Notes under the pieces: model-generated
Told to the model about the DNA's origin: nothing
The model's input: only the letters and a program-made list of their open reading frames with translations
Database searches by the model: none
In this document: positions 33,510-42,026 of the stretch, piece after piece
Layout of the letters: the number at the start of each line of letters is the position of its first letter
Numbering within the stretch: position 1 is the stretch's first letter
Translations under genes and position numbers: made by a program
NCBI GenBank assembly: GCA_037190175.1
Contig: JBBCJM010000004.1
Coordinates: forward strand, 4,767 to 68,766
Origin: JBBCJM01 sp037190175
GTDB taxonomy: Bacteria; Pseudomonadota; Alphaproteobacteria; Rhodobacterales; Rhodobacteraceae
Reading direction: 5' to 3'
DNA: 64,000 bases

Positions 33510-34961
33510 TCAGCGGGCGGCCCTGGCCCGCGCCTCTTCGATGATCGCCGCGGCCGCCTCGGCCACGATGCCCGCCCCCTGCACCTGGCCGGCAATCGCC
33601 CGGGCCTGGCGGTCATAGTCCTGCCAGAGCGCGCGGATGCCCGCGAAGTCGAAGGTGGTGGGCATGAGGGTCCTGCCCAGCACGACATCCATCACCGCCC
33701 CGGTGTCGAGGTCGAAGTCGCGCCCGGTCTCGGCCTTCAGCGCGGCGTTGAGGTCGGGGATCGGCTCGCCCGCCATATGCGCGCGCGCCATCCGGCCCAG
33801 CACGGCATGGCCCACGCGGAACGGCACCCCGTGTTCGTAGACCAGCATGTCATGCGCCTCGCTCGATCCGGCATAGTCGAGCACCGCCTTGCGCCGCATC
33901 TCCTCCAGGTTGAACTCGCCGTCGCGGATGACCTCGGCCATGTAGCGGGTGAAGGCCACGATATCCCACGCGGCCTGGTAGAGCGTGCCGGACTGGTAGA
34001 TTGCCTCGGACCCTTCGGAAGGGCTGCCCGCGGCGGCGGACATCTCGCCCGACAGGCGGTTGGCGGCCAGGATGGCGCCGCCGATGACCGACTGGAACCC
34101 GAAGGGCACCCGGGCATGGGGCAGGGCGCTGCTGCCGCCGGTGTGGTGGCCGGCGGGGGCGAAGAGGTCGAACTCGGGCGTCATCCAGATCCGCAGGTCC
34201 TGCGCCAGCCGGGCCAGATCCACGGCCAGCGCGGTCAGGCCGAAGAACGGCTCGGAGAACTGGGTGTTCATCCAGATCCCGTCGCGCCGCAGCTGGGCCC
34301 GCCGGGTGAAGCCCAGCCGCCTGGCCACCGTGTCGAACAGCGCCCGCACCTCGGACCGCGAGCCCAGGAAGGAGGGGCCGTAGTCCAGCCGGCGGTCGAT
34401 CTCTTCCAGCCGGTCGATGTGGTCGAACATCCGCGGCACCCAGGACATCAGGTATTCGCCCACCGTGGCAAAGCCCGAATGCTGCAGGTGGTGGTAGTTG
34501 GGGGTCAGCGCCTCCATCAGCGGCTCGGCGCGGTCCAGCAGGATGCGGATCATCGCGCCGACTTCCTGCCGCGCCTCGTGCAGGGTCTGGCGGAAATAGA
34601 GCCGCGGCAGGTAGTTGCGCAGGCTTTCCCCCCGGTTGCGGCCCAGGTGCAGCCAGGCGGCGTGCTGCGGCCCGGCCTGTTCGCGCATCCAGGCTTCGCG
34701 CTGGGCGACGATATCGCCGGGCGGCACGGAGAAGTCGCGGCTCGCCAGCCCGTCGAGGTTCGCCAGCACCCCCTTCAGCAGCACCTGCGCCGTGTCCTCC
34801 GGCGTCAGGCCCAGGTCGGCGGCGGTCAGCACATAGGCCAGGTCGCTGACCAGCATGTGCCGCGCCGTGAAGCGGCTGGCGCGCGTTTCGATCTCGTTCA
34901 CCGCGCGGACATAGGACGGGGCCTTCGCCCCGGGGCTCCTGCCCTTGTTTTCCTCGGCCAT
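33510..34961 (-). CDS. Argininosuccinate lyase-like protein (aspartase/fumarase superfamily) with altered signature
   Basis: 483-aa protein aligning with argininosuccinate-lyase-type enzymes: NYHHLQHSGFATVGEYLMSW corresponds to the catalytic THLQ-x-AQP region, RRLDYGPSFLGSRS to the PLG segment. The mobile signature loop, normally GSSxMPxKxNP, reads GSSALPHARVPFGFQS: the serines remain but the Lys and Asn are lost. A C-N or C-O lyase acting on an unusual substrate is likely (the superfamily includes EDDS and iminodisuccinate lyases). The flanking GlcG-like genes and two MmgE/PrpD genes support a shared pathway. It could also have lost activity. Confidence 0.8.
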   Translation of the reverse strand: MAEENKGRSPGAKAPSYVRAVNEIETRASRFTARHMLVSDLAYVLTAADLGLTPEDTAQVLLKGVLANLDGLASRDFSVPPGDIVAQREAWMREQAGPQHAAWLHLGRNRGESLRNYLPRLYFRQTLHEARQEVGAMIRILLDRAEPLMEALTPNYHHLQHSGFATVGEYLMSWVPRMFDHIDRLEEIDRRLDYGPSFLGSRSEVRALFDTVARRLGFTRRAQLRRDGIWMNTQFSEPFFGLTALAVDLARLAQDLRIWMTPEFDLFAPAGHHTGGSSALPHARVPFGFQSVIGGAILAANRLSGEMSAAAGSPSEGSEAIYQSGTLYQAAWDIVAFTRYMAEVIRDGEFNLEEMRRKAVLDYAGSSEAHDMLVYEHGVPFRVGHAVLGRMARAHMAGEPIPDLNAALKAETGRDFDLDTGAVMDVVLGRTLMPTTFDFAGIRALWQDYDRQARAIAGQVQGAGIVAEAAAAIIEEARARAAR

Positions 34962-34976
34962 GGCTCCCTTCCCCCT

Positions 34977-35393
34977 TCACTCGCCCCCGGAAAGCGCCTC
35001 GGTCAGCACCCGGGCGGCGTACAGCGCCACCACCTCGTCCTCCTCGGCGATGCCCGAGACGCCGATGGCGCCGATGCAGGTCTCGCCGAAGAAGATGGGC
35101 GCGCCCCCTTCCAGCGAGATGTAGTTGGGCGCCGTCAGGTAGCCCGGCTTGGTCTTCACCCGCTCGGCCAGCGTGCCGCTGGGCCGGCCGCGCAGCGCGG
35201 CGGTGCGGGCCTTGGCGGCGGACATCTCGACGGTGTTCACCCCGTTGACCTCGGGCCGCTCCAGATACAGCAGATGGCCCGCCGCATCGCAGACGGCGAT
35301 GGTCGGCCGGTTCTGCTTCTGCGCGGCATGGTCCTTGGCGGCCTTGACGATGCGGGCCACGTCTTCGGCATCGAGGGTGGGGGACATGAACAT
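34977..35393 (-). CDS. GlcG/HbpS family heme-binding-like protein
   Basis: 138-aa paralogue of the protein at 33095-33496, sharing AVCDAAGHLLYLERPEVNG, KARTAALRGRPSGTLAERVKTKPGYLT and GAIGVSGIAEEDEVVALYAA. The ATG at 35393 is preceded by GGAGGAG. It lies between the MmgE/PrpD and lyase-like genes. Two diverged copies framing the lyase gene suggest they serve the same pathway, perhaps as ligand-binding or hetero-oligomeric partners. Confidence 0.9.
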   Translation of the reverse strand: MFMSPTLDAEDVARIVKAAKDHAAQKQNRPTIAVCDAAGHLLYLERPEVNGVNTVEMSAAKARTAALRGRPSGTLAERVKTKPGYLTAPNYISLEGGAPIFFGETCIGAIGVSGIAEEDEVVALYAARVLTEALSGGE

Positions 35394-35422
35394 CGGTTTC
35401 GCTCCTCCAGCGGGCAGGCGGT

Positions 35423-36796
35423 TCAGGGACAGGCGAGGCAGGCCAGCAGCGGCCCCACGCCGGGCGCCGTCTCCAGCGTTTCCAGCAGGCCCAGCAGGTC
35501 GCGCTGCCGCGCCGGCGGCAGCACATCGGCGGAATAGCGCAGGAACTTCACCTCGACCTCCTGCCGGCTGAGCGGGTTCTGCGGCGAGCCGGGGGTGGCG
35601 GGCAGGCTGACCGAGACCACGCGGCCGTCGGGCCCGGTGGCCTCCAGCCGGCAGGGCAGGTCGCGCACCGGGGTCAGCGCGGGGTCGATCGCGATCTCCA
35701 GCCGGGCGATCAGGCCGGCCACGTCGGGGTCGCGCCAGCGCCGCGCCTCGATCTGGTGCTGCGAGACCTCGCCGTCCAGCAGGGCCAGCGCCACCAGCAC
35801 GTGCAGGCTGTGGTCGGCCTCCTCGGCCGTCTGCGGCACCTGCCCGGGGCCGGGGCTGACCCGCATCCGCGCCCGGCCGGTGTCGGCCACGGCCAGCCGG
35901 ATCGCCCGGCTGGCCGCCACGTCGGTCTGCTGCCGCAGCCGGACGGCCGCCATCATCGGCCCCTGGCCCAGCGAGAAGCCGGGAAACGGCTTCAGCCCCA
36001 CGGACAGCAGGCGGTCGGGCCCCTCCATCGCCACCAGGCGCGCGATGTCGGCCCCGTCCAGCACCAGCCGGGCAAAGCCGCGCTCGCCGGCCAGCGCCGC
36101 GCCGGGGCCGGTCAGCCCCTCGGCGGCCAGCAGGGTCAGCATGGCGGCGGTATGGCTGACCATCGAACTGGCGACCGACTTGGCGCCCGAGACCCGGCCG
36201 CTGCGGACCTCGCCCAGCGTGGCGGAATGCGTGGCGGCCAGGTCGACGGCATGGGCCAGCGCCGCGGGCGGCAGGCGCAAGAGCCAGCCGGTCATCACCG
36301 CGGTCGCGATCCCGGCCACCGACACGTGGTCCCAGGCCGAGCCGGGATCGGCCAGGTCCAGCAGCCGGCCATAGACCTCGTACCCCAGCCGGATGGCGCG
36401 CCGCAGGTCGGCGCCCGAGGCCCCGGCGATTTCCGCCGCCGCCAGCGCCGCCCCGATGATCTCGCTGGGATGCCCGCTCTGGCGGGGGCCGTAGTAGGTG
36501 TCGTTCAGGTCGAGGTCGCGGATCAGCGTGCCGGTGGCCAGCGTGGCCAGCGGCAGGCTGGTGCGCAGCCGCGAGCCGGGAAGCGTGCAGAGCGGCGCCC
36601 CGCCCAGCCTCTCCACCACGCGCATCACCAGGGCGGCATTGCCCTCGCGCGTCGCCCCCAGCGCGCAGGCGAGCGTGTCGAGCAGGATGAGGTCCAACTG
36701 CCGGGCGGCGTCGGGGCGGATCTCCTCGCCGGCGAAGCGCAGGGCCCAGTCGACCAGCGCCGCCGAGGTGAAACCGGGGGTCGGCGGTGCGCTCAT
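35423..36796 (-). CDS. MmgE/PrpD family protein
   Basis: 457-aa MmgE/PrpD-fold protein (2-methylcitrate dehydratase family): LDLILLDTLACALGA start, DLDLNDTYYGPRQSGHPSEIIGAALA, WDHVSVAGIATAVMTG and SGAKSVASSMVSHTAA motifs. The family covers cofactor-free dehydratases and epimerases, including iminodisuccinate epimerase and cis-aconitate decarboxylase. It overlaps the upstream paralogue by ATGA. The tandem pair may act as two enzymes or two subunits. Confidence 0.9.
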   Translation of the reverse strand: MSAPPTPGFTSAALVDWALRFAGEEIRPDAARQLDLILLDTLACALGATREGNAALVMRVVERLGGAPLCTLPGSRLRTSLPLATLATGTLIRDLDLNDTYYGPRQSGHPSEIIGAALAAAEIAGASGADLRRAIRLGYEVYGRLLDLADPGSAWDHVSVAGIATAVMTGWLLRLPPAALAHAVDLAATHSATLGEVRSGRVSGAKSVASSMVSHTAAMLTLLAAEGLTGPGAALAGERGFARLVLDGADIARLVAMEGPDRLLSVGLKPFPGFSLGQGPMMAAVRLRQQTDVAASRAIRLAVADTGRARMRVSPGPGQVPQTAEEADHSLHVLVALALLDGEVSQHQIEARRWRDPDVAGLIARLEIAIDPALTPVRDLPCRLEATGPDGRVVSVSLPATPGSPQNPLSRQEVEVKFLRYSADVLPPARQRDLLGLLETLETAPGVGPLLACLACP

Positions 36797-38208
36797 GCCG
36801 GCTGCGCCCCCTGCGCGTCGGGGGCCCGCGCCCCCCGCAGGATCGCCATCAGCGGCTCCAGCGAGGCCAGGCGTTCGAGCCCCAGCACCATCTCGACGAC
36901 CTCGGCCGCCCGGGCGTCGGGCAGCGCGCCGGCCACGCAGTCCTGGAACTTGCGGATCACCGTCGCGGCGTCCGCTGGGGCGGCGGGGCTGCCGGGCGGG
37001 TCGGCCACGTCGATCTCGATGCGCCCGCCGTCGTGCAGCTCCGCCACCAGACGGGCGGGAAAGCCGCTCAGCCCCCGCGCGAGCGGCTCGGGCCGGACGG
37101 TGATGGCGTCCATGATGCGCAGGATCTCGGGGTCGTTCCAGCGGTCGCCCGCGAACTGCCGGGGCGTCAGCTCGCCGTCCACCAGCGCGGCGGCGATCAG
37201 GAAATAGAAGCTGTGGTCGGCCGTTTCCCTGTCCTGCGGCCGGCGGTAGCCCGGCTGCGACTGCACCCGCACCACCGGCGCGTCGGGCAGCAGGGCCAGC
37301 AGCGAGCGCAGCCGGCCGCGGTCGCCCAGCCGTCGCCGCAGCTCGATGGCCGCGGCGACGGCGGACTGGCCGGTGCCGATGCAGGGGAAGATCTTCACCG
37401 CCACGTCCAGGATGCGCGGCGCGTCACCCGGCGCGGGGACCAGCGTGGCCAGGTCGGCGCCGGGCATCAGCGTGGCGGGCAGGCCCTGCGGCCCCTCCAG
37501 CGCGGCCAGCGGGCCGGTCAGCCCGCCCTCGGCCAGCAGCGCGCCCAGCATCCCCTGCACGGCCACCAGCGCGTTCGAGACCGCCTTGGCCTGCGATATC
37601 CCGCCCTTGCGCAGCGCGGCCAGCGGATGGGCATAGGTGGCCCCCAGCGCCAGCGCATGGGCCAGCCGGTCCGGCGGAAGGCCCATCAGCCGCCCCGCCA
37701 TCGCCGCGCCGGCCAGGCCCGAGGCGCCCACATGGTCCCAGGGCGAGGCGGTGTCCATCAGGTCGGCCAGCCGGCAATAGACCTCGTACCCCGCCAAAAT
37801 CGCGGCCAGCGCGGCCTTTCCGCCCAGCCCGCGCTCCTCGGCCACCGCCAGCGCGACCGGGATGTTGTCGCTGGGATGCCCGCCGCCTCCGGCAAGGCTC
37901 CAGTAGAAGTCGTTGAGGTCCAGCGCCCGGACGCAGGCGCCGTTGACCAGCACCGCCGAGGTGGCCGGAGCCCGGTCCGCGCGGCCGATCACGCTGGCCG
38001 CCGGATGCGCGCCCAGCCCGGCCAGCAGGCCGCGCACCGGCCCCACCGCCGGATGCCCCAGCCCGGCGATGGCGCAGCCGAGGGTGTCCAGCAGGAAGAG
38101 CCGCGCCCGTTCCACCGCCGCGGCCGGCCAGGTTTCCAGGCCCGCGCCGGCAACCCAGCCGGCCAGCCGCCCCAGCACCGCGTCCTGTGTAGCCGCCTTT
38201 GCGTCCAT
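36793..38208 (-). CDS. MmgE/PrpD family protein
   Basis: 471-aa MmgE/PrpD-fold protein, paralogous to the next gene in the operon: LFLLDTLGCAIAGLG, ALDLNDFYWSLAGGGGHPSDNIP, WDHVGASGLAGAAMAG and SQAKAVSNALVAV. The stretch between LND and HPS differs from its partner (WSLAGGGG against YGPRQSG), so the active sites probably differ. It lies 46 bases after the HyuB-like gene, and its stop overlaps the next start. Reaction unknown; dehydration or epimerisation of a hydroxy- or amino-dicarboxylate is likely. Confidence 0.9.
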   Translation of the reverse strand: MDAKAATQDAVLGRLAGWVAGAGLETWPAAAVERARLFLLDTLGCAIAGLGHPAVGPVRGLLAGLGAHPAASVIGRADRAPATSAVLVNGACVRALDLNDFYWSLAGGGGHPSDNIPVALAVAEERGLGGKAALAAILAGYEVYCRLADLMDTASPWDHVGASGLAGAAMAGRLMGLPPDRLAHALALGATYAHPLAALRKGGISQAKAVSNALVAVQGMLGALLAEGGLTGPLAALEGPQGLPATLMPGADLATLVPAPGDAPRILDVAVKIFPCIGTGQSAVAAAIELRRRLGDRGRLRSLLALLPDAPVVRVQSQPGYRRPQDRETADHSFYFLIAAALVDGELTPRQFAGDRWNDPEILRIMDAITVRPEPLARGLSGFPARLVAELHDGGRIEIDVADPPGSPAAPADAATVIRKFQDCVAGALPDARAAEVVEMVLGLERLASLEPLMAILRGARAPDAQGAQPA

Positions 38209-38254
38209 GCCCTCGCCCGGACCGCACCCTGACGGGGCGCCCCGGTCTCCTCCC

Positions 38255-39934
38255 TCAGTGCCCTCGCTTCGTCACCTTGCCCTCGCGAAGATCCCGCTCT
38301 GCCAGCGCCGGATCGCGGGACGCCGGATCGCCGTAGCCCCCCCCGCCCGGCGTCAGCACGGTCAGCACGTCGCCCGCCTCCATGGTGATGCCGGCCGCCT
38401 TGCAGGGCAGCTTCTCCACCCGGCCGTCGGTGCGGGTCAGGACGAACTCGCCCGGCCTGGCCTCGCCGCCGCCGAAGATGCCGCGGGGCGAGAAGCGGTG
38501 ACGCTCGGCGCGGACCGAGAGGTCCAGCGGGCTCAGCGCGCGGATGTCGCGGCGCAGGCCCAGCCCGCCGCGGAACCGGCCCTCGCCGCCCGAATCCGCC
38601 CGCAGTTCGTAGCGTTCCACCCGCAGCGGGAACTGCATCTCCATCGCCTCGATGGGGGTGTTGTTCAGGTTGGCGACCGGGAAATCCACCACGTCCGGCC
38701 CGTCCGACCCGTTGCGCCCGCCCCAGCCGCCCGGCAGCGGTTCGGACTTGTAGAAGAACTTGCCGGTCGCGGGGTCGGTGCCGGACATGCGGTAGATCGC
38801 GACCTGCCCGTGGTCCTGCGCCACCGCCCGGTCGGGCAGCGCCTCGCCCAGCGCCCCCATGATCACGTTCGAGATCCGCGCCTGCGTCTCGGGCCGCGAG
38901 CTGACCGACCCAGGGGGGTTGGGGTTGAGCAGCGAGCCTTGGGGCAGGATGATCTCCACCGCGTCATAGCAGCCCTCGTTGTTGGGGATCTCGTCGCGCG
39001 GGTCGAGAAATATCTTCAGCGCAGCATAGATGGCCGACAGCGAGTTGGCGACCGGGCAGTTCAGCGAGCCGCGGACCTGCCGCGACGTGCCGGTGAAGTC
39101 GACGGTCAGCGTCTCGCCCTGCACGGTGATCGCCACGCGGATCGGGATCGGAGTGTCGTCGAACCCGTCGTCGTCCAGCACGTCCTCGTAGTCATAGATG
39201 CCGTCCGGGATCTCGGCGATCAGGCGGCGGAACCCGACCCGCGTGCGCTCGATCAGCTCCGAGACCGCCTGGTGGACCGTCTCCTCGCCGAAGCGCGTCA
39301 GCGTCTCGTCGTAGCGCACCGCGCCGGTGCTGAGCGAGGCCAGCTGCGCCCGCACGTCGCCCACCACCGAATCCGGCTTGCGCGAGTTGGCCTTGATGAT
39401 CGCCATCAGCGTCTGGTTCATCTCGCCCGCCGTCATCAGGTGCATGGGCGGGATCAGCAGCCCTTCCTGGAAGATCTCGGTGGACAGCGGCGGGGTGCTG
39501 CCCGGCAGCATCCCGCCCACGTCGGTCTGGTGCGCATAGCTGCAGCCGAAGCCCGACAGCCGCCCCTCGCGGTAATAGGGCATGACCAGGATGAAGTCGG
39601 GCGGATGCGAGCCGCCGTAATAGGCGTGGTTCAGGATGAACACGTCGCCCGGCTGCATCCTGTCGGGCGGCATCCACTTCAGCACCTCCTTGACCGCCAC
39701 GCTCGATCCGGCCAGCTGCACCGGCAGCGAGACCGCCTGGGCGATCAGCCGGCCCGAGGGGTCGAACAGCGAGCTCGAGGCGTCGCCCACCTCGCGGATG
39801 GCCTGCGAATGGGCCGTGCGCTCCAGCGTCGTCTGCATCTCCTGCGCGATGCCGTTCAGCGCGTTCTTCACCAGCTCGACGGTGACGACATCGACGGGCC
39901 GGGCCGCCGCCTGCGGATGGACTGCGACTGCCAC
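38255..39934 (-). CDS. Hydantoinase B/oxoprolinase family protein (HyuB)
   Basis: 559-aa HyuB/OplB-type subunit: VDVVTVELVKNALNGIAQEMQTTLERTAHS start, GDVFILNHAYYGGSHPPDF, SYAHQTDVGGMLPGS, DFTGTSRQVRGSLNCP and a C-terminal LTPGGGGYGDP hallmark. It forms the ATP-dependent amidohydrolase (or acetophenone-carboxylase-like) complex with HyuA. The GTG at 39934 is chosen: GGAGG lies seven bases upstream, whereas a TTG at 39940 (overlapping the previous stop as TTGA) has almost no spacing. Confidence 0.92.
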   Translation of the reverse strand: MAVAVHPQAAARPVDVVTVELVKNALNGIAQEMQTTLERTAHSQAIREVGDASSSLFDPSGRLIAQAVSLPVQLAGSSVAVKEVLKWMPPDRMQPGDVFILNHAYYGGSHPPDFILVMPYYREGRLSGFGCSYAHQTDVGGMLPGSTPPLSTEIFQEGLLIPPMHLMTAGEMNQTLMAIIKANSRKPDSVVGDVRAQLASLSTGAVRYDETLTRFGEETVHQAVSELIERTRVGFRRLIAEIPDGIYDYEDVLDDDGFDDTPIPIRVAITVQGETLTVDFTGTSRQVRGSLNCPVANSLSAIYAALKIFLDPRDEIPNNEGCYDAVEIILPQGSLLNPNPPGSVSSRPETQARISNVIMGALGEALPDRAVAQDHGQVAIYRMSGTDPATGKFFYKSEPLPGGWGGRNGSDGPDVVDFPVANLNNTPIEAMEMQFPLRVERYELRADSGGEGRFRGGLGLRRDIRALSPLDLSVRAERHRFSPRGIFGGGEARPGEFVLTRTDGRVEKLPCKAAGITMEAGDVLTVLTPGGGGYGDPASRDPALAERDLREGKVTKRGH

Positions 39935-39936
39935 GC

Positions 39937-42024
39937 TCAAGCCTCCACGCTGATCACGATGTTCTCCAGCTCGTCGATCTCCACCGCGCAGCGGGGCGGG
40001 ATCACGGTGGTCGATCCGTATTCCTCGACGATGGCCGGGCCAGCGAAGCGGTGGCCGGGCAGCAGATCCTCGCGGCGATAGACGGCGACCTGCTGCGGGG
40101 CGGTCCCGTTGGGGAACAGCGCCATGCGCGAGCCCGCCGCCGGGGCGGCGCCCTGGCCGTGCCCCCGCCCCGCGTGCAGCGCCACCACGTCGGTCTTGCG
40201 CAGCGCGGTCATCCGCAGCGAAAGGATTTCGATCTCGCCCTCGGGGTCGTGGTAGCGGTACTGCATCTGGTGCTGCTCGTCGAACTGGCGCTTCAGCTCG
40301 GCCCGCCAGCCCTCGGCATCGAGGCCCGCCAGCCCGGCGATGGAAACGGTCAGCTCGTACCCCTGCCCGACATAGCGCATGTCCATCGAGGGCTCGAGGC
40401 TGAGCGTTGCGGTCGCCGAGCCTTCCAGCGCCGCGAGGGCGCCCCCCGCCTCCTCGCGCAGCTCGTCCAGCGTCCGTTGCAGCCGGGCGCCGTCCAGCTC
40501 GGACAGCACGCCACCGAACTGGCGCTGGAAGTCGTAGCGCGAATCCGCGATCAGCGCGCCGAAGGCGTTGACGTTGCCGGGCGCGGGGGGGATCACCACC
40601 TGCGGGATGCCGGCCTGCCGGGCCAGGGTGACCGCGTGCACCGGCCCCGCGCCGCCGAAGCCGATCAGGGTGCAGGTGCGCGGGTCGATGCCGCGCTGGG
40701 TGGTGACCAGCCGGATCGCCGCCTCCATGTCGAAGTTGGCGATGCGCAGGATGCCCAGCGCCGTCTCGGTGGTGGTCATCCCCAGCCGGTCGCCCAGCCG
40801 CTCCTGGATCGCGGCGCGGGCGCCCTCGATATCCAGCCGCATCTTGCCGCCGATCAGCTCGTCCGGGTAGTAGCCCACCACCGCGTTGGCGTCGGTGATG
40901 GTGGGCTGGGTGCCGCCGCGGTCATAGCAGATCGGACCGGGGCGCGAGCCGGCGCTGCGCGGCCCCACGTGCAGCAGCCCGCCCTCGTCCATCCAGGCGA
41001 TGGTGCCGCCGCCGCCGCTGATCTCGATCAGGTCGACCACCGGCGCGCGCACCGGCAGCCGTTCCACGAACAGGGTGTTCTGCGTCTTGAAGGTGCCGTT
41101 CTCGATATAGGCGGCCTTGGCGGTGGTGCCGCCCATGTCCAGCGCGATGACCCGCGGCAGCCGGCTGGCCTCGGCGATATGCGCCGCGGCGATCACGCCG
41201 CAGGCCGGGCCGGATTCCACGGTCTGCGACGGGCGCGCCGCCGCGTCGCGGATCGCCATCGTCCCGCCGCCGGAATGGATGACGTCCAGCCGGCCGCGGA
41301 AGTCGTGCTCGTCGCGCAGGCGCCGCTCCAGATCCTCGTAGTAGGTCGTCACCTCGGGCTTCACATAGGCGTCGATGACCGTGGTGCTGGCGCGTTCGTA
41401 CTCGCGGAACTCGGGGTTCACCGCCGAGGAGATCGACACGAAGGCCTGCGGATAGATCTCGGCGATCAGCTCGGCCACCCGCTGCTCGTGCCGGGGGTTC
41501 AGGAACGAGAACAGGAACACCACCGCGATGGCCTGGCAGCCCGCATCGCGCAGCGTTGCGACCGCGGCGCGCACCGCGTCCTCGTCCAGCGGCACCAGCA
41601 CCCGGCCCTCGGCATCCACCCGCTCGGGCACCTCCAGCCGCAGGTCGCGCGGCACCAGCGGCTTGGCCTTGTCGTAGAGCATGTCGTAGAGCCGGTCGCG
41701 GCGGGTGCGCTGGATCTCCAGCACGTCGCGGAAGCCCGCGGTGGTGATCAGCCCCACCCGCGCCCCCTTCTTCTCGGCGACCACGTTGGCGGCGACGGTG
41801 GAGCTGTGCACCAGATGCTCGACATCCGCGAAGGTCGCGTTCATCTGCGACAGCGCCTCGACCCCCGCGGCGATCACGCCGTCGGCGAAGGTGGGTGGCG
41901 TCGAGGGCACCTTGGAGAACAGGAGCCGGCCGGCCCCGTCGTCCCAGACGGCGCCGTCGGTGAAGGTGCCGCCCACGTCGATGCCGATGCGCAGCGCGCG
42001 CCGGGTTTGCTTCTGACCTGTCAT
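39937..42024 (-). CDS. Hydantoinase/oxoprolinase family protein (HyuA)
   Basis: 695-aa HyuA/OplA-type subunit with two ASKHA-like phosphate loops: IDVGGTFTDG near residue 16 and ALDMGGTTAK near residue 300. VESGPACGVIAA, HVGPRSAGSRPGPICYDRGG and GFGGAGPVHA follow. With HyuB it would use ATP to hydrolyse a cyclic amide or phosphorylate/carboxylate a ketone-like substrate; sequence cannot choose. It starts two bases after the methyltransferase gene. LysR regulation is indicated by the operator at 42931-42974. Confidence 0.93.
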   Translation of the reverse strand: MTGQKQTRRALRIGIDVGGTFTDGAVWDDGAGRLLFSKVPSTPPTFADGVIAAGVEALSQMNATFADVEHLVHSSTVAANVVAEKKGARVGLITTAGFRDVLEIQRTRRDRLYDMLYDKAKPLVPRDLRLEVPERVDAEGRVLVPLDEDAVRAAVATLRDAGCQAIAVVFLFSFLNPRHEQRVAELIAEIYPQAFVSISSAVNPEFREYERASTTVIDAYVKPEVTTYYEDLERRLRDEHDFRGRLDVIHSGGGTMAIRDAAARPSQTVESGPACGVIAAAHIAEASRLPRVIALDMGGTTAKAAYIENGTFKTQNTLFVERLPVRAPVVDLIEISGGGGTIAWMDEGGLLHVGPRSAGSRPGPICYDRGGTQPTITDANAVVGYYPDELIGGKMRLDIEGARAAIQERLGDRLGMTTTETALGILRIANFDMEAAIRLVTTQRGIDPRTCTLIGFGGAGPVHAVTLARQAGIPQVVIPPAPGNVNAFGALIADSRYDFQRQFGGVLSELDGARLQRTLDELREEAGGALAALEGSATATLSLEPSMDMRYVGQGYELTVSIAGLAGLDAEGWRAELKRQFDEQHQMQYRYHDPEGEIEILSLRMTALRKTDVVALHAGRGHGQGAAPAAGSRMALFPNGTAPQQVAVYRREDLLPGHRFAGPAIVEEYGSTTVIPPRCAVEIDELENIVISVEA

Positions 42025-42026
42025 GA

